Shown: positions 18,981-31,532, numbered from the stretch's first letter. The stretch is 64,000 nucleotides of DNA from Flavobacteriaceae bacterium MAR_2010_188 (GCA_900104375.1 LT629302.1:124001-188000); one strand, 5' to 3'. Numbers and translations: made by a program. Notes: generated by a model from the letters alone, not told the origin.

Positions 18981-20897
18981 ATGAAAAGACTTTTTATAAT
19001 TCTATGTTTCTCGGTGTGTTGTGCTCTACAAGTAAACGCGCAACAATATATTACTCACGAAGTAAAATCGGGAGAAACCATCGAAAGCATTGCCAAACAA
19101 TATTCAGTCACCCCAAAAGATTTACTGGCTCTTAATCCAGATGCAAAAGACGGAGTTAAGAAGTATGACATCATTGTAATTCCTACTGCGAAGATGGACA
19201 AAGAAGCCAAAGAAGATTTGGTTTCGGACACAAGAGAGCTAGTTGGTTACACCACTCACAAAACCAAGAGAAAAGAAACACTATATAGCATCTCCAAAGA
19301 ATATAATGTTTCTATTGATGAGATTAAAAAGCATAATACCTTTTTATACTCTAGCAATCTTAGGAAGAATGATAAAATCCGAATTCCTAAATATAAAACC
19401 GTTATAAGCACTTCGCCTTTAAATGCGGATACCAAATCTTATACAGTATTACCAAAGGAAGGAAAATGGAGAGTTGCTTATAAATTTGGATTAACTGTTC
19501 CTGAACTTGAAGCGTTGAATCCTGAAATGAGTGAAATTCTTCAACCTGGAGATAAATTAAACGTTCCAAATATTGCCAATAATAAAGAAAAAGTAGTAGA
19601 AGAAAATTACAATTATTACACTGTTCTTAAGAGTGAAGGCTATATGGCCTTAGAAAGAAAACTTGGATTGAATAAGGATGCATTAGTAAAGTTGAATCCG
19701 GGGCTAGAACATGATGGACTTAAATTGGGAATGGTCTTAAAAATTCCCAAGGATATTGAAGTTTTTGAAGCTCCTGAAAGTGTAAAGACGTCCAATCTCG
19801 CTTCTAGAATTACCAATTTTAAGCCTAAGAAAATAGGGTTGATGCTTCCTTACAGTCTTCATAAGATAGATGTGGATTCAGTATCAGATGCCAAGCGAGC
19901 TATTAGGGACAATATGCTTCTCTCTGTTTCTCTAGACTTTCAATCTGGAGTAATGATTGCTTTAGACTCTGCGAAACAACTTGGTATTTCCACAAATCTT
20001 AAAGTTTTCGATACAAGAAACCATTCTACAGGAGTATCAAAAATTTTGAGTGAGAACAATTTTGAAGATTACGACGCGGTAATCGGACCAATGATGGAAG
20101 TTCATTTTGATCGCATTGCAAACGAACTAAAACGTTTTGAAGTGCCTGCGATTTCGCCTTTAACGACACCATCAAATCTTTATTCTAATGTTTACCAAAC
20201 CGTTCCTACCAAGGATGTTCTAGAAAAAACGATGATTGATTTTGTCAAAAAGGATTCAACTGCAAATATTATCATTGTTTCGGACTCCAAACACAAGCCT
20301 AGCAGCGATAGGATTAAAGCTGCGTTTCCTTCGGCTAAGCAAATTTTTGCCAAAAGAGATAAGGAAGGTAAAGAACAATTCTATATAACTATTGGGAGTT
20401 TAGAAAATGTGTTTAGAGAAGGTAAAAAGAATATCGTTTTCCTAGAATCAGAGCATGAAGGTTTTATTTCTAATGTTACGAGTATGGTTAATGGATTTAA
20501 TACTGCGGATCAGGAAATCATACTAATGACAACCGATAAGAATAATGGTTTTGAAGGCGAATCTGTTTCTAACCTGCATCTTTCAAAATTAAAATTTCAT
20601 TATCCATCGGTCAACCGTTCATTTAATACCGAAAGCCAGAATAGCTTTGTAAGAACTTACAAATCTATTTATGGAGTTGTTCCAAATAAATATGCTACCA
20701 GAGGTTTCGACTTAACCATGGATGTATTGTTGAGATTGTCTGTAGGGGAAAGTTTTTATGAATCTTCCCAAAACGATATCGAGACAGAATATGTCGAAAA
20801 TAAGTTTAGATATGGCAAAAAGATGTTTGGGGGTTATGTGAATGAATCCGTTTACATCGTTCGCTACGATGACCTCGCGATTGTTCAAGTTCAGTAA
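18981..20897 (+). CDS. LysM protein fused to a periplasmic-binding-protein type 1 domain
   Basis: A 638-residue exported protein. A signal peptide (1-20, ending VNAQ) is followed by four LysM-like modules at about 23-67 (HEVKSGETIESIAKQYSV), 88-133 (HKTKRKETLYSISKEYNV), 148-192 and 208-253, the last two more divergent. LysM modules bind peptidoglycan GlcNAc. The C-terminal half (about 280-638) resembles a type 1 periplasmic binding fold as in amino acid ABC substrate-binding proteins (KKIGLMLPYSLH, YDAVIGPMMEVHFDRIANEL). No transporter genes are adjacent, so it may sense or bind a ligand at the cell wall. It sits between guaA and a DUF922 gene. Confidence 0.78.
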   Translation: MKRLFIILCFSVCCALQVNAQQYITHEVKSGETIESIAKQYSVTPKDLLALNPDAKDGVKKYDIIVIPTAKMDKEAKEDLVSDTRELVGYTTHKTKRKETLYSISKEYNVSIDEIKKHNTFLYSSNLRKNDKIRIPKYKTVISTSPLNADTKSYTVLPKEGKWRVAYKFGLTVPELEALNPEMSEILQPGDKLNVPNIANNKEKVVEENYNYYTVLKSEGYMALERKLGLNKDALVKLNPGLEHDGLKLGMVLKIPKDIEVFEAPESVKTSNLASRITNFKPKKIGLMLPYSLHKIDVDSVSDAKRAIRDNMLLSVSLDFQSGVMIALDSAKQLGISTNLKVFDTRNHSTGVSKILSENNFEDYDAVIGPMMEVHFDRIANELKRFEVPAISPLTTPSNLYSNVYQTVPTKDVLEKTMIDFVKKDSTANIIIVSDSKHKPSSDRIKAAFPSAKQIFAKRDKEGKEQFYITIGSLENVFREGKKNIVFLESEHEGFISNVTSMVNGFNTADQEIILMTTDKNNGFEGESVSNLHLSKLKFHYPSVNRSFNTESQNSFVRTYKSIYGVVPNKYATRGFDLTMDVLLRLSVGESFYESSQNDIETEYVENKFRYGKKMFGGYVNESVYIVRYDDLAIVQVQ

Positions 20898-21018
20898 TTT
20901 CATATTTTTTTTAGATTAAATATTTAGTTTCAATAATGTAATTCACAATATTAGCGGCCATTCATCGTTTTTATTCTCACACAATTATTTAGAATATTTT
21001 TTCTTAAATCGTTCACTT

Positions 21019-23312
<2,294 letters not shown>

Positions 23313-23371
23313 TGGTCGCATAATTGTTTGCTACGACCCCGACTAACTACGTACAATTGATTTGTCTTTAA

Positions 23372-25273
23372 ATGGAAGAAAAAAAATTTGATCTAAATTC
23401 TTTAATAGGATTTATACTGATCTTTGGAATAATGTTATTCTGGTTTTACAAAAATCAGCCAACTCCCGAAGAACTTGAAGAACAGGAAAGAGCAAAACAA
23501 GAACAGGTTGAAGCAGAGCGTCAGGACTCAAATCCTGAAGATACCAAGCAAGTCACTACTAACGACTTTCGCAACCAGCCAGCTTCAGATTCAATAAGAA
23601 ATATTCAACTTCAAAATACAGTAGGCTCCTTTGCTTACGCTTCAAATTTACCTTCCGCAACAGACAAGGAAACCGGTGTAGAAACGGAATTCTTCAAATT
23701 AAAATTTAGCAATAAAGGGGGTTACCTTTCTGAGGTTGTACTTAAAAAATATGTCGATTACGATTCCTTGCCGATTTACTTGGTTAAAGATGGCAATACC
23801 AGATTCAACCTTACTTTCGGAACTACTGATAACAGAACTTTAAATACTCAAGACCAATATTTTCAACCAACAGTTACGGAGAATGGCGAAAATACCATCG
23901 TTTCGATGAAGCTCAAAACTTCTGAAAGCGATTTTCTGGAATATCGATACGTGATTAGGCCAGCGGATTACATGATAGATTTCTCTATTATATCGCAAGG
24001 TTTAGATGATGTATTGAATAGTTCGCAAGACATCGTTCTAGATTGGGAGATGAAAGGCCTTCGACATGATAAGAGTATTTCCTATGAAAATCGATATACG
24101 CGATTAACCTACCAGCATGACGATAGAAATAAAGTAGACAAACTTGATCAAGGTGGGGAAGATGAAGAAATTGAAGAAGATGTTAACTGGATTTCTTTCC
24201 GTCAGCATTTCTTTAGTTCTATACTTATCGCAGATAAGCCACTAAAAAAAGCCAATCTCGCCTCGGTAGATCTTGTCGAGGACGAAGATATTGATACCGT
24301 TTTTACCAAGCATTATTTGGCGAAAATGCCTTTGAGTCTACAAGCTGGAAACTTAAACAGAAATCTTAAATTTTACTACGGTCCTACGGATAGTAAAATC
24401 CTAAAAAAATATGATGAAGATTTAGAGAAGAGCATCCCGTTTGGTTGGGGAATCTTTGGCTGGATCAACAAGGCATTATTTATTCCTCTATTCGGTTTTT
24501 TAAGTGGATTTATGAGTTATGGTATTGCCATTATCGTGATGACAATTCTTATTAAGCTCTTGCTTTCTTTTGTTCAGTACAAACAGTTTTTGTCTCAGGC
24601 AAAATTGAAAATATTAAAGCCTGAATTAGATGTTATCCGAGAAAAATACAAGGATAATAAACTGAAAGCTCAGCAAGAAACAATGGCTCTACAGAGCAAG
24701 GCCGGAGCAAGTCCGCTGAGTGGATGCTTGCCAGGTATAATGCAGATTCCGGTTTTCTATGCCCTATTTATGTTTTTCCCCACTGCTTTTGACTTAAGGC
24801 AAAAGAAATTTTTATGGGTAGATGATCTTTCTTCATATGATGTAATTGCAGAATTACCTTTTAACATACCGTTCTACGGTGACCACGTAAGTCTTTTTCC
24901 TATTCTAGCAGGTATTGCAATCTTCTTCTATATGAAGATGACCACAGGACAGCAAATGGCTTCACAACCAACTGCCGAAGGGATGCCAGATATGGCGAAG
25001 ATGATGAAGTACATGATATACTTTTCACCAATTATGATGATCGTATTCTTTAATCAATATGCTTCAGGTTTAAGTTTGTATTACTTTATTTCCAACTTAA
25101 TTAGTATCGGGATAATGCTGGTCATCAAGAACTTTATTTTGGATGAAAATAAGATTCATGCTCAGATTCAAGAGAAGAAGAAAAAGCCTAAAAAAGAGAA
25201 TCGTTTTCAACGTAAAATGCAAGAAATGATGGAAGCAGCAGAGAAACAAAAAAATTCCCAAGGCAAAAGATAA
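23372..25273 (+). CDS. yidC: Membrane protein insertase YidC
   Basis: Inserts and folds inner-membrane proteins, alone or with SecYEG. The 633-residue protein has an N-terminal membrane anchor (about 10-26), an acidic linker, a large periplasmic beta domain (about 90-350), and the conserved C-terminal five-helix 60KD domain beginning near WGIFGWINKALFIPLFGFL and including SGCLPGIMQIPVFYALF. The cytoplasmic C-tail is strongly basic (KKKKPKKENRFQRK), as needed for ribosome contact. This is the Gram-negative long form. It follows pyrG, an order often found in flavobacteria. Confidence 0.96.
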   Translation: MEEKKFDLNSLIGFILIFGIMLFWFYKNQPTPEELEEQERAKQEQVEAERQDSNPEDTKQVTTNDFRNQPASDSIRNIQLQNTVGSFAYASNLPSATDKETGVETEFFKLKFSNKGGYLSEVVLKKYVDYDSLPIYLVKDGNTRFNLTFGTTDNRTLNTQDQYFQPTVTENGENTIVSMKLKTSESDFLEYRYVIRPADYMIDFSIISQGLDDVLNSSQDIVLDWEMKGLRHDKSISYENRYTRLTYQHDDRNKVDKLDQGGEDEEIEEDVNWISFRQHFFSSILIADKPLKKANLASVDLVEDEDIDTVFTKHYLAKMPLSLQAGNLNRNLKFYYGPTDSKILKKYDEDLEKSIPFGWGIFGWINKALFIPLFGFLSGFMSYGIAIIVMTILIKLLLSFVQYKQFLSQAKLKILKPELDVIREKYKDNKLKAQQETMALQSKAGASPLSGCLPGIMQIPVFYALFMFFPTAFDLRQKKFLWVDDLSSYDVIAELPFNIPFYGDHVSLFPILAGIAIFFYMKMTTGQQMASQPTAEGMPDMAKMMKYMIYFSPIMMIVFFNQYASGLSLYYFISNLISIGIMLVIKNFILDENKIHAQIQEKKKKPKKENRFQRKMQEMMEAAEKQKNSQGKR

Positions 25274-25353
25274 TTCAGGGTTTTACAAGGAATTTCATTT
25301 TTGGTATTTGTTTTGCAATGCAATTATTCCTATCAACAAACGTTTTTCGGTAT

Positions 25354-26061
25354 ATGTATATAAAAAATTCAATATTAGCTTTTTTGTTTTTGTTTCCGTT
25401 CTTGATGTTTTCACAAGAGAAAAATCAAACGGATGAAAATGGTGAACGACATGGAGTTTGGAAAAAAAATTATGATCACACCGACCAAGTTAGATACGAG
25501 GGTCAATTTGAACACGGTAAGGAAACAGGCGTGTTTAAGTATTATACTTTAGATAAAGGCAAAAGTATTTTAAGCGCAACCAAGGATTTTGATGCTAAAA
25601 CTGGTATTGCAGAAGCAAAGTTTATTTCTTCCAAAGGAAAATTGATCAGCGAAGGCAAGTTGAACGGAAGACTTTATATGGGAAAGTGGACTTACTACCA
25701 TAACAAGACCGATGCAGTGATGTCTACCGAAACATATAATGACAACGGAAAATTAGAAGGAGAAAAATTGGTTTTTTATGAAGATGGGCAAGTCGCGGAG
25801 AAGGTTTTCTATAAAGATGGGATGATACAAGGTTTAAATACTTGGTATTCGGAAAACGGAAAAGTTCTAAAAGAATTTCTTTATAAGGATAATGTACTTC
25901 ATGGAATTTCGAAGTTTTACGATGGCGAAGGAGTACTTGTTACAGAGGGCGAATACCGAAATGGTATGAAGCATGGTATTTGGAAGTATTATGAAGAAGG
26001 AAAATTAAAGGAAGAAAAAGATTTTACGGTAAAGTCGAAAAATCCAATCAAACAGGATTAG
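25354..26061 (+). CDS. Exported YwqK/MORN-repeat protein
   Basis: A 235-residue protein: signal peptide (MYIKNSILAFLFLFPFL, cut near FSQ), then about six MORN-like YwqK repeats of the form NGxxHGxWKYY (GERHGVWKKNYDH, NGMKHGIWKYYEEGKLKEEK). I prefer ATG 25354, which gives a clean signal peptide; an ATG at 25318 would add 12 residues ahead of it. Databases often call this family a toxin-antitoxin YwqK antitoxin, but no toxin gene is adjacent, so that name is not supported. MORN-type repeats may bind lipid or protein. It ends at a strong terminator. Confidence 0.75.
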   Translation: MYIKNSILAFLFLFPFLMFSQEKNQTDENGERHGVWKKNYDHTDQVRYEGQFEHGKETGVFKYYTLDKGKSILSATKDFDAKTGIAEAKFISSKGKLISEGKLNGRLYMGKWTYYHNKTDAVMSTETYNDNGKLEGEKLVFYEDGQVAEKVFYKDGMIQGLNTWYSENGKVLKEFLYKDNVLHGISKFYDGEGVLVTEGEYRNGMKHGIWKYYEEGKLKEEKDFTVKSKNPIKQD

Positions 26062-26086
26062 ATTTTGCTTCTTAGTTGAAATATAG

Positions 26087-26110
26087 GCAACCAAATTGGT
26101 TGCTTTTTTT
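26087..26110 (+). terminator. Rho-independent terminator after the YwqK-like gene
   Basis: GCAACCAA (26087-26094) pairs with TTGGTTGC (26096-26103), followed directly by a run of T. It ends transcription 26 nt after the stop codon and separates the pyrG-yidC-YwqK block from mnmA. Confidence 0.8.
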
Positions 26111-26123
26111 ATTTGTAATTTTG
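26096..26123 (+). promoter_or_regulatory. Promoter of mnmA
   Basis: TTG (26096-26098), 17 nt, then TAATTTTG (26116-26123), an exact -33/-7 match of the Bacteroidota type. The TTG is inside the right arm of the preceding terminator stem. The start codon is 37 nt downstream. Confidence 0.6.
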
Positions 26124-26160
26124 CCGAATTATTTAAGACTATAAAGTCAATTTATATGAT

Positions 26161-27348
26161 ATGAAACGAGTTGTAGTTGGTCTTTCTGGTGGTGTCGATT
26201 CTAGTGTTGCAGCTTTTCTTTTAAAGGAGCAAGGCTACGACGTTATTGGTCTTTTCATGAAGAACTGGCACGATGACTCTGTAACGATTTCGGATGAATG
26301 CCCGTGGTTAGATGATAGTAACGATGCAATGCTGGTAGCGGACAAACTGGGGATTCCTTTCCAGACGATTGACCTTAGTGAGCAGTACAAAGAAAAAATC
26401 GTGGACTATATGTTCAACGAATATAAGATGGGCCGTACTCCTAATCCCGACGTATTGTGCAACAGAGAAATAAAATTCGATGTTTTTATGAAGGTTGCAG
26501 AAGATTTGGGTGCAGATTATGTTGCAACTGGTCATTATTGCAGAAAGGGAGAAATTAAGGACGGAGATAAAACTATTTACAGCTTAATAGCCGGTAAAGA
26601 CCCCAACAAGGATCAATCCTATTTTCTTTGCCAATTATCGCAAGAGCAATTGTCTAAAGCATTATTCCCGATTGGTGAACTTCTAAAACCTGAAGTAAGG
26701 GAAATTGCCAAACAACAAGACTTGGTGACTGCTGGCAAAAAGGATTCCCAAGGACTTTGTTTTATAGGAAAGGTTAGATTGCCAGAATTTCTCCAGCAGC
26801 AGTTAAAACCTAAGGAAGGTGTCATTGTAGAAGTTCCATCAAGCTTAGGAAAATATAACGGTAATCTAACTCAATTCAGCTCTAAAAACGACGAATTAAA
26901 TCATCTTGCACAAGATGTTGAATATGCTATAGCTGACGGGAAGGTCGTTGGGAAACATCAGGGAGCTCATTATTTTACCAGAGGTCAGAGAAAAGGTCTC
27001 GCGGTTGGTGGTACTGCGGAGCCGTTATTTGTGATTGATACTGATGTTGAAGAAAATATTATATACACTGGCCAGGGTAAAAATCATCCTGGATTATTGA
27101 AAAAAGCCTTATTTGTTAAGGAGGAAGAAATTCATTGGGTCCGGACGGATATGTCTTTGGCGGATGGTGAAAGTTTAAATGTGTTGGCAAGAATACGTTA
27201 TAGACAGCCCTTACAAACAGGGACTTTAACCAAAGTTGAATCAGGTATGTACGTTGAGTTTGAAGAATTACAATCCGCCATTACAGAAGGGCAATTTGTT
27301 GCATGGTATTTGAAGGATGAGTTGGTCGGATCAGGAGTTATTTCATAA
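26161..27348 (+). CDS. mnmA: tRNA-specific 2-thiouridylase MnmA
   Basis: Adds sulfur to U34 of tRNA-Lys, -Glu and -Gln. The 395-residue protein has the PP-loop [12 protein letters not shown] (7-18), the catalytic Cys100 in [12 protein letters not shown] and the second active-site Cys200 in [10 protein letters not shown], with a C-terminal beta-barrel. Length is near normal for the family (E. coli 368) with a small insert around residues 215-245. It has its own promoter and is followed after 25 nt by the subtilase gene. Identification is secure. Confidence 0.96.
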   Translation: MKRVVVGLSGGVDSSVAAFLLKEQGYDVIGLFMKNWHDDSVTISDECPWLDDSNDAMLVADKLGIPFQTIDLSEQYKEKIVDYMFNEYKMGRTPNPDVLCNREIKFDVFMKVAEDLGADYVATGHYCRKGEIKDGDKTIYSLIAGKDPNKDQSYFLCQLSQEQLSKALFPIGELLKPEVREIAKQQDLVTAGKKDSQGLCFIGKVRLPEFLQQQLKPKEGVIVEVPSSLGKYNGNLTQFSSKNDELNHLAQDVEYAIADGKVVGKHQGAHYFTRGQRKGLAVGGTAEPLFVIDTDVEENIIYTGQGKNHPGLLKKALFVKEEEIHWVRTDMSLADGESLNVLARIRYRQPLQTGTLTKVESGMYVEFEELQSAITEGQFVAWYLKDELVGSGVIS

Positions 27349-27373
27349 ATTGCATTTTTAACCCCAAAAAAAT

Positions 27374-28987
27374 ATGGCAAAAAATCTACTTTTACTTTTA
27401 GTTATTACAATAAGTTACTTCAGTTACGGGCAACAAGATGCTTGGGTCTTTTTGAAGGACAAGCAAAACGTTGCTAACGCAGTTGCGAATCCTAACACAA
27501 TTTTGTCACAGCGAGCGATAGACCGCAAGAATAGACATGGAATTTCAATTGATGCCAGGGATGTTCCCGTCACCGAAAATTATATCTCACAACTCAAGAC
27601 CCAATCCGGAATCACGGTTTACGCAAAATCTAAATGGATGAATGCGGTGCACGTAAGAGGAACAGAAGCACAGATTAGAGCACTAACGTCCTTAAATTTT
27701 GTTGATTTTATTGATTTTGCTGATAAAAACCTGGCCAATGCTGGTCGTGTAAGACAGCAGGAAAATAAATTTTCAGTTGAAGATGAACAAGTGACATTTA
27801 ATTATGGTCTAAGTGAAAACCAAGTAAGTATGTTGAATGTCGACCTACTTCACGAAAATAATTATACTGGCGAAGGTATTTGTATCGCGGTGTTAGATTC
27901 AGGTTTTCCAAATATTGAAACACTTGCCGCATTTGAGCGATTAAGAAACAACGGTGATTATTTAGGTGGATATGATTTCCCAAATAGAACCAGTGATTTA
28001 AACGTTGCCGTAGATGGTGACCATGGAGTGAGAGTTCTAAGTACAATGGCGGCATATTTAGATGGTCAATATGTTGGTACCGCACCAGACGCTTCTTATT
28101 ATTTGTTTAGAACCGAGATTGGGCCATCCGAAAATCCGGTTGAAGAAAGTTACTGGGTAGAGGCAGCTGAGAGAGCAGATAGCCTTGGGGTTAATATTAT
28201 TAATAGCTCTTTGGGCTATACTCAGTACGATAATCCGAATTACAGTTATACACCATCGGATATGGATGGAAAAAGCGCTTACATCACTAGGGGCGCAAAT
28301 ATTGCAGCAGAAAAAGGAATCCTTGTGGTAAATTCTGCAGGTAACGAAGGTAACTCTAGTTGGGGAATCGTTGGAGCGCCGGCAGATGGCCCTGGGGTTT
28401 TTAGTATTGCAGCAGTTACGCCATCAGGAAATTATGCATCTTTCAGTTCTAAGGGTAGTGCGATACAACCAACTCAGAAACCAGATGTTGCGGCTCAAGG
28501 TGCGCCGGCAAATGTTATAACTAGCAGTGGTGCCTTGGTTTCGAATAATGGAACTTCCTTTAGTTCCCCAATAATGGCGGGAAGTATTGCCTCTCTATGG
28601 CAGTCAATGCCAGATGTAGACCCAGAAACAATCAAAAGATTAGTTAGGGAATCATCTTCTCAATTTAATAACCCTGATTTTTTTATCGGTTATGGAATTC
28701 CGGATATGTCAAATGCGTTAAATGCGCTATTATCAACCAAGGATAAATATAGTCTCGATTTAAGGATTTTTCCAAATCCAGTAAGTTCATTTTTGACCTT
28801 GCAATCTTCAAAATCATTGAGTAATTCTAAAATTGTAATTTATAATGTTCTAGGCACGAAAGTAAAGTCTCAAAACAGCTTGGGCTCTTCAAACAAAATT
28901 GATGTTACTAGCCTTGCGAATGGCGTTTATTTGCTTAAAATAACATTGGATAATAATACTAAAACCTTCAAATTTATTAAATCTTAA
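27374..28987 (+). CDS. Subtilisin-like S8 peptidase with T9SS sorting domain
   Basis: A 537-residue secreted serine protease. Signal peptide 1-19 (SYFSYGQ), an inhibitor-like propeptide to about 130, then the S8 domain with catalytic Asp175 (AVLDSGFPN), His217 (DGDHGVRVLS) and Ser395 (NNGTSFSSPIMAGS), plus oxyanion Asn320 in VVNSAGNEGN. Residues from about 465 (LRIFPNPVSSFLTLQS) to the end (GVYLLKITLDNNTKTFKFIK) are a type A T9SS C-terminal sorting signal, so the enzyme is sent through the Por system to the surface or medium. Its stop overlaps the next ATG by one base (TAATG). Confidence 0.92.
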   Translation: MAKNLLLLLVITISYFSYGQQDAWVFLKDKQNVANAVANPNTILSQRAIDRKNRHGISIDARDVPVTENYISQLKTQSGITVYAKSKWMNAVHVRGTEAQIRALTSLNFVDFIDFADKNLANAGRVRQQENKFSVEDEQVTFNYGLSENQVSMLNVDLLHENNYTGEGICIAVLDSGFPNIETLAAFERLRNNGDYLGGYDFPNRTSDLNVAVDGDHGVRVLSTMAAYLDGQYVGTAPDASYYLFRTEIGPSENPVEESYWVEAAERADSLGVNIINSSLGYTQYDNPNYSYTPSDMDGKSAYITRGANIAAEKGILVVNSAGNEGNSSWGIVGAPADGPGVFSIAAVTPSGNYASFSSKGSAIQPTQKPDVAAQGAPANVITSSGALVSNNGTSFSSPIMAGSIASLWQSMPDVDPETIKRLVRESSSQFNNPDFFIGYGIPDMSNALNALLSTKDKYSLDLRIFPNPVSSFLTLQSSKSLSNSKIVIYNVLGTKVKSQNSLGSSNKIDVTSLANGVYLLKITLDNNTKTFKFIKS

Positions 28988-29943
28988 TGCCAAATAAAAT
29001 CACCGAACTTTTCAATATCAAATATCCGATAATACAAGCGGGTATGGTGTGGAATAGCGGTTGGGAATTAGCTTCGGCCTCTTCTAATTCAGGTATTTTA
29101 GGATTACTGGGTGCAGGGTCTATGTATCCAGAAATTCTTAGAGAGCATATTATAAAATGTAAGCGAGCGACCTCGAAACCTTTTGGGGTTAATGTACCTT
29201 TGCTTTATCCGAATATTGAAGAAATAATGGATGTGATTCTTCAAGAAGATATTAAGATTGTCTTTACTTCTGCGGGAAATCCGAATACCTGGACCGCAAA
29301 ATTAAAGGTTCAAGGTATTACGGTGGTTCATGTGGTTAGCAGCGTTAAGTTCGCATTGAAAGCTCAAGAAGCAGGTGTAGATGCAGTTGTGGCTGAAGGT
29401 TTTGAAGCAGGGGGCCATAATGGGCGCGAAGAAACTACGACCTTAACTTTGATACCAATGGTAAAGGAGAAAATTAGAATTCCACTTATCGCGGCGGGAG
29501 GTATCGCAACCGGCAATGCCATGTTGGCTTGTATGATTTTAGGAGCCGATGGAGTGCAAGTAGGGAGTAGATTTGTAGCCAGTGAAGAGTCCTCGGCCCA
29601 TTTGGATTTTAAAAATCTGGTCGTTGCTTCCGATGAAGGTGATACTCAGCTAACTCTTAAAGAACTTGCCCCGGTTAGGTTAATTAAGAATAAATTTTTC
29701 CAACAAATTGTTGAAGCATACAAGAACAACCCGACTCCAGAGAAGTTGAAAACTTTACTCGGAAGGGCAAGGGCAAAACGAGGTATGTTTGAAGGTGACC
29801 TTGAAGAAGGAGAACTAGAAATAGGCCAAATTTCAGGTTTGATACATGATATTAAGCCCGTTTCAAAAATTGTGGATGACCTTTTGCAAGAATATCATTC
29901 AGCAATAAAAAATTTAGAAACTTCGTCTCGATTCAAGTTTTAG
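28987..29943 (+). CDS. Nitronate monooxygenase / FabK-like FMN oxidoreductase
   Basis: A 318-residue TIM-barrel flavoprotein. PIIQAGMVWNSGWELA at the N-terminus, EGFEAGGHNGREE with the active-site His (about residue 145), PLIAAGGIATGNAM and GADGVQVGSRFVAS are the FMN-binding motifs of the nitronate monooxygenase/2-nitropropane dioxygenase family. It may oxidise nitronates such as propionate 3-nitronate, but the related enoyl-ACP reductase FabK shares these motifs and the substrate cannot be read from sequence. No signal peptide, so cytoplasmic. It overlaps the subtilase stop by one base (TAATG), which suggests co-translation, though no functional link is obvious. Confidence 0.82.
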   Translation: MPNKITELFNIKYPIIQAGMVWNSGWELASASSNSGILGLLGAGSMYPEILREHIIKCKRATSKPFGVNVPLLYPNIEEIMDVILQEDIKIVFTSAGNPNTWTAKLKVQGITVVHVVSSVKFALKAQEAGVDAVVAEGFEAGGHNGREETTTLTLIPMVKEKIRIPLIAAGGIATGNAMLACMILGADGVQVGSRFVASEESSAHLDFKNLVVASDEGDTQLTLKELAPVRLIKNKFFQQIVEAYKNNPTPEKLKTLLGRARAKRGMFEGDLEEGELEIGQISGLIHDIKPVSKIVDDLLQEYHSAIKNLETSSRFKF

Positions 29944-30092
29944 GAAGGATATTAACTCTTCAAAGTCTACAAAAATTTAGTTTGAAAAATGTGCAAGTCC
30001 ATTGATTTTGACTTGAATATTACTAATTAATCAACTAGGAAACTTACCATAAATCACTTTAGAATCCCGATTTCTCATCAAAAAACATAATG

Positions 30093-30100
30093 TACCTTTG
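30093..30100 (+). promoter_or_regulatory. -7 element of the MATE exporter gene
   Basis: TACCTTTG is an exact TAnnTTTG match; a TTT at 30071-30073 is a near -33 element at 19 nt. It lies 20 nt before the GTG start of the exporter and so supports that start. Confidence 0.55.
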
Positions 30101-30120
30101 CAGCATTAAAAAAACGGGTT

Positions 30121-31509
30121 GTGATTATTAGTGAGTACACCAAAGAATTTAAGTATAACTGGAAGCTAGCTGCACCTGTAATGTTAGGTATGCTTGGACA
30201 TACGTTTGTTAGTTTTGTAGATAACATTATGGTTGGTCAATTGGGAACTGCAGAACTTGCTGCTGTCTCTCTTGGTAATAGTTTTTTGTTTTTGGCGATG
30301 TCCGTTGGGATTGGCTTTTCTACTGCTCTTACTCCCTTGATTGCCGAATACGATAGTGCGGGCAATAAAGCTGAAGGAAAATTGGCGTTTAAAAACGGAC
30401 TCTTTCTTTGCTCAGTTTTAGGAATTGTCTTGTTTTTAATTTTGTTGCTGGCCAAACCCTTAATGTATTTAATGGAACAGCCAGAAGAGGTTGTAGTTTT
30501 AGCGCGTCCTTACTTAGATTTGGTCGCCCTTTCTCTTATCCCGCTAATTATATTTCAAGGTTATAAACAGTTTAGTGATGGGTTGTCCATGACTAAATAT
30601 CCTATGTACGCTACTCTATTGGCAAACATTGCAAATATCTTTCTTAATTATTTATTGATTTTCGGAAAATGGGGATTCCCCGAATTAGGTATTGTTGGCG
30701 CTGCTTATGGTACATTACTGTCCAGGATAGTCATGGTCTTTTATCTCTGGTGGTTGCTTAAAAGGAATGAAAAATCCAAGTTCTATGTCGTTGGTCTCAA
30801 AATATTTGATTTAAGTAAGTCCATGATCAGGAAAATATGGAACCTTGGTCTGCCGAGTGCGATGCAAATGTTTTTTGAAGTAGGGATATTCACCGCTGCC
30901 ATTTGGTTAAGCGGACTTTTAGGGAAAAATCCTCAAGCAGCGAACCAGATTGCTCTAAATCTTGCCTCTATGACCTTTATGGTGGCGATGGGATTAAGCG
31001 TTGCAGCTATGATCAGGGTTGGTAATCAAAAAGGATTGAACAATTTTAAAGAACTCAGAAGGATCGCTTTCTCGATTTTTTTGATGGCAATGTTACTTGC
31101 TTCCTTCTTTGCGGTTATGTTTTATGTATTTAGCAATCAGTTACCGAAGATTTACGTGGATTATAACGATATCTCCAATTCGGTAGACAATCTCGAAGTG
31201 GTTAGCATAGCTTCAACATTATTGATTGCGGCGGCTATATTTCAATTGAGCGATAGTATGCAGGTTGTTGCCTTGGGAGCGTTAAGAGGATTACAAGATG
31301 TGAAAATGCCTACTATCATCACTTTTATTTCTTATTGGGTAATCGGCTTTCCGGTTAGCTTTTACTTCGGAACTGAAGAGCGCTTAGGCTCATTCGGGAT
31401 ATGGTTAGGACTTTTGGCGGGTTTATCGACTGCTGCAATTCTTCTCTTTATCCGTTTTAATAAACTGACGAAAAAATTAATCAGGGAAAAGCAGCTTAGC
31501 GCTGTATAG
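30121..31509 (+). CDS. MATE-family multidrug efflux transporter
   Basis: A 462-residue inner-membrane protein with 12 predicted helices in two homologous halves, which exports drugs or toxic cations in exchange for Na+ or H+. MATE signatures are visible in the first half (LGHTFVSFVDNIMVGQLGTA, residues 25-44) and in the second (GLPSAMQMFFEVGIF near 244). The start is GTG at 30121: the protein beginning there lines up with the usual family N-terminus, and a promoter lies 20 nt upstream. The NorM/DinF subtype is uncertain. The gene is monocistronic or leads into the small gene at 31557, which has its own promoter. Confidence 0.92.
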   Translation: MIISEYTKEFKYNWKLAAPVMLGMLGHTFVSFVDNIMVGQLGTAELAAVSLGNSFLFLAMSVGIGFSTALTPLIAEYDSAGNKAEGKLAFKNGLFLCSVLGIVLFLILLLAKPLMYLMEQPEEVVVLARPYLDLVALSLIPLIIFQGYKQFSDGLSMTKYPMYATLLANIANIFLNYLLIFGKWGFPELGIVGAAYGTLLSRIVMVFYLWWLLKRNEKSKFYVVGLKIFDLSKSMIRKIWNLGLPSAMQMFFEVGIFTAAIWLSGLLGKNPQAANQIALNLASMTFMVAMGLSVAAMIRVGNQKGLNNFKELRRIAFSIFLMAMLLASFFAVMFYVFSNQLPKIYVDYNDISNSVDNLEVVSIASTLLIAAAIFQLSDSMQVVALGALRGLQDVKMPTIITFISYWVIGFPVSFYFGTEERLGSFGIWLGLLAGLSTAAILLFIRFNKLTKKLIREKQLSAV

Positions 31510-31532
31510 GGAATTAAACCTCTCAATTTTCC

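Noticed and set aside
25354-26061. Antitoxin of a toxin-antitoxin system (YwqK label)
   Set aside because: The product is exported (signal peptide), built of MORN-like repeats, and has no toxin gene beside it.
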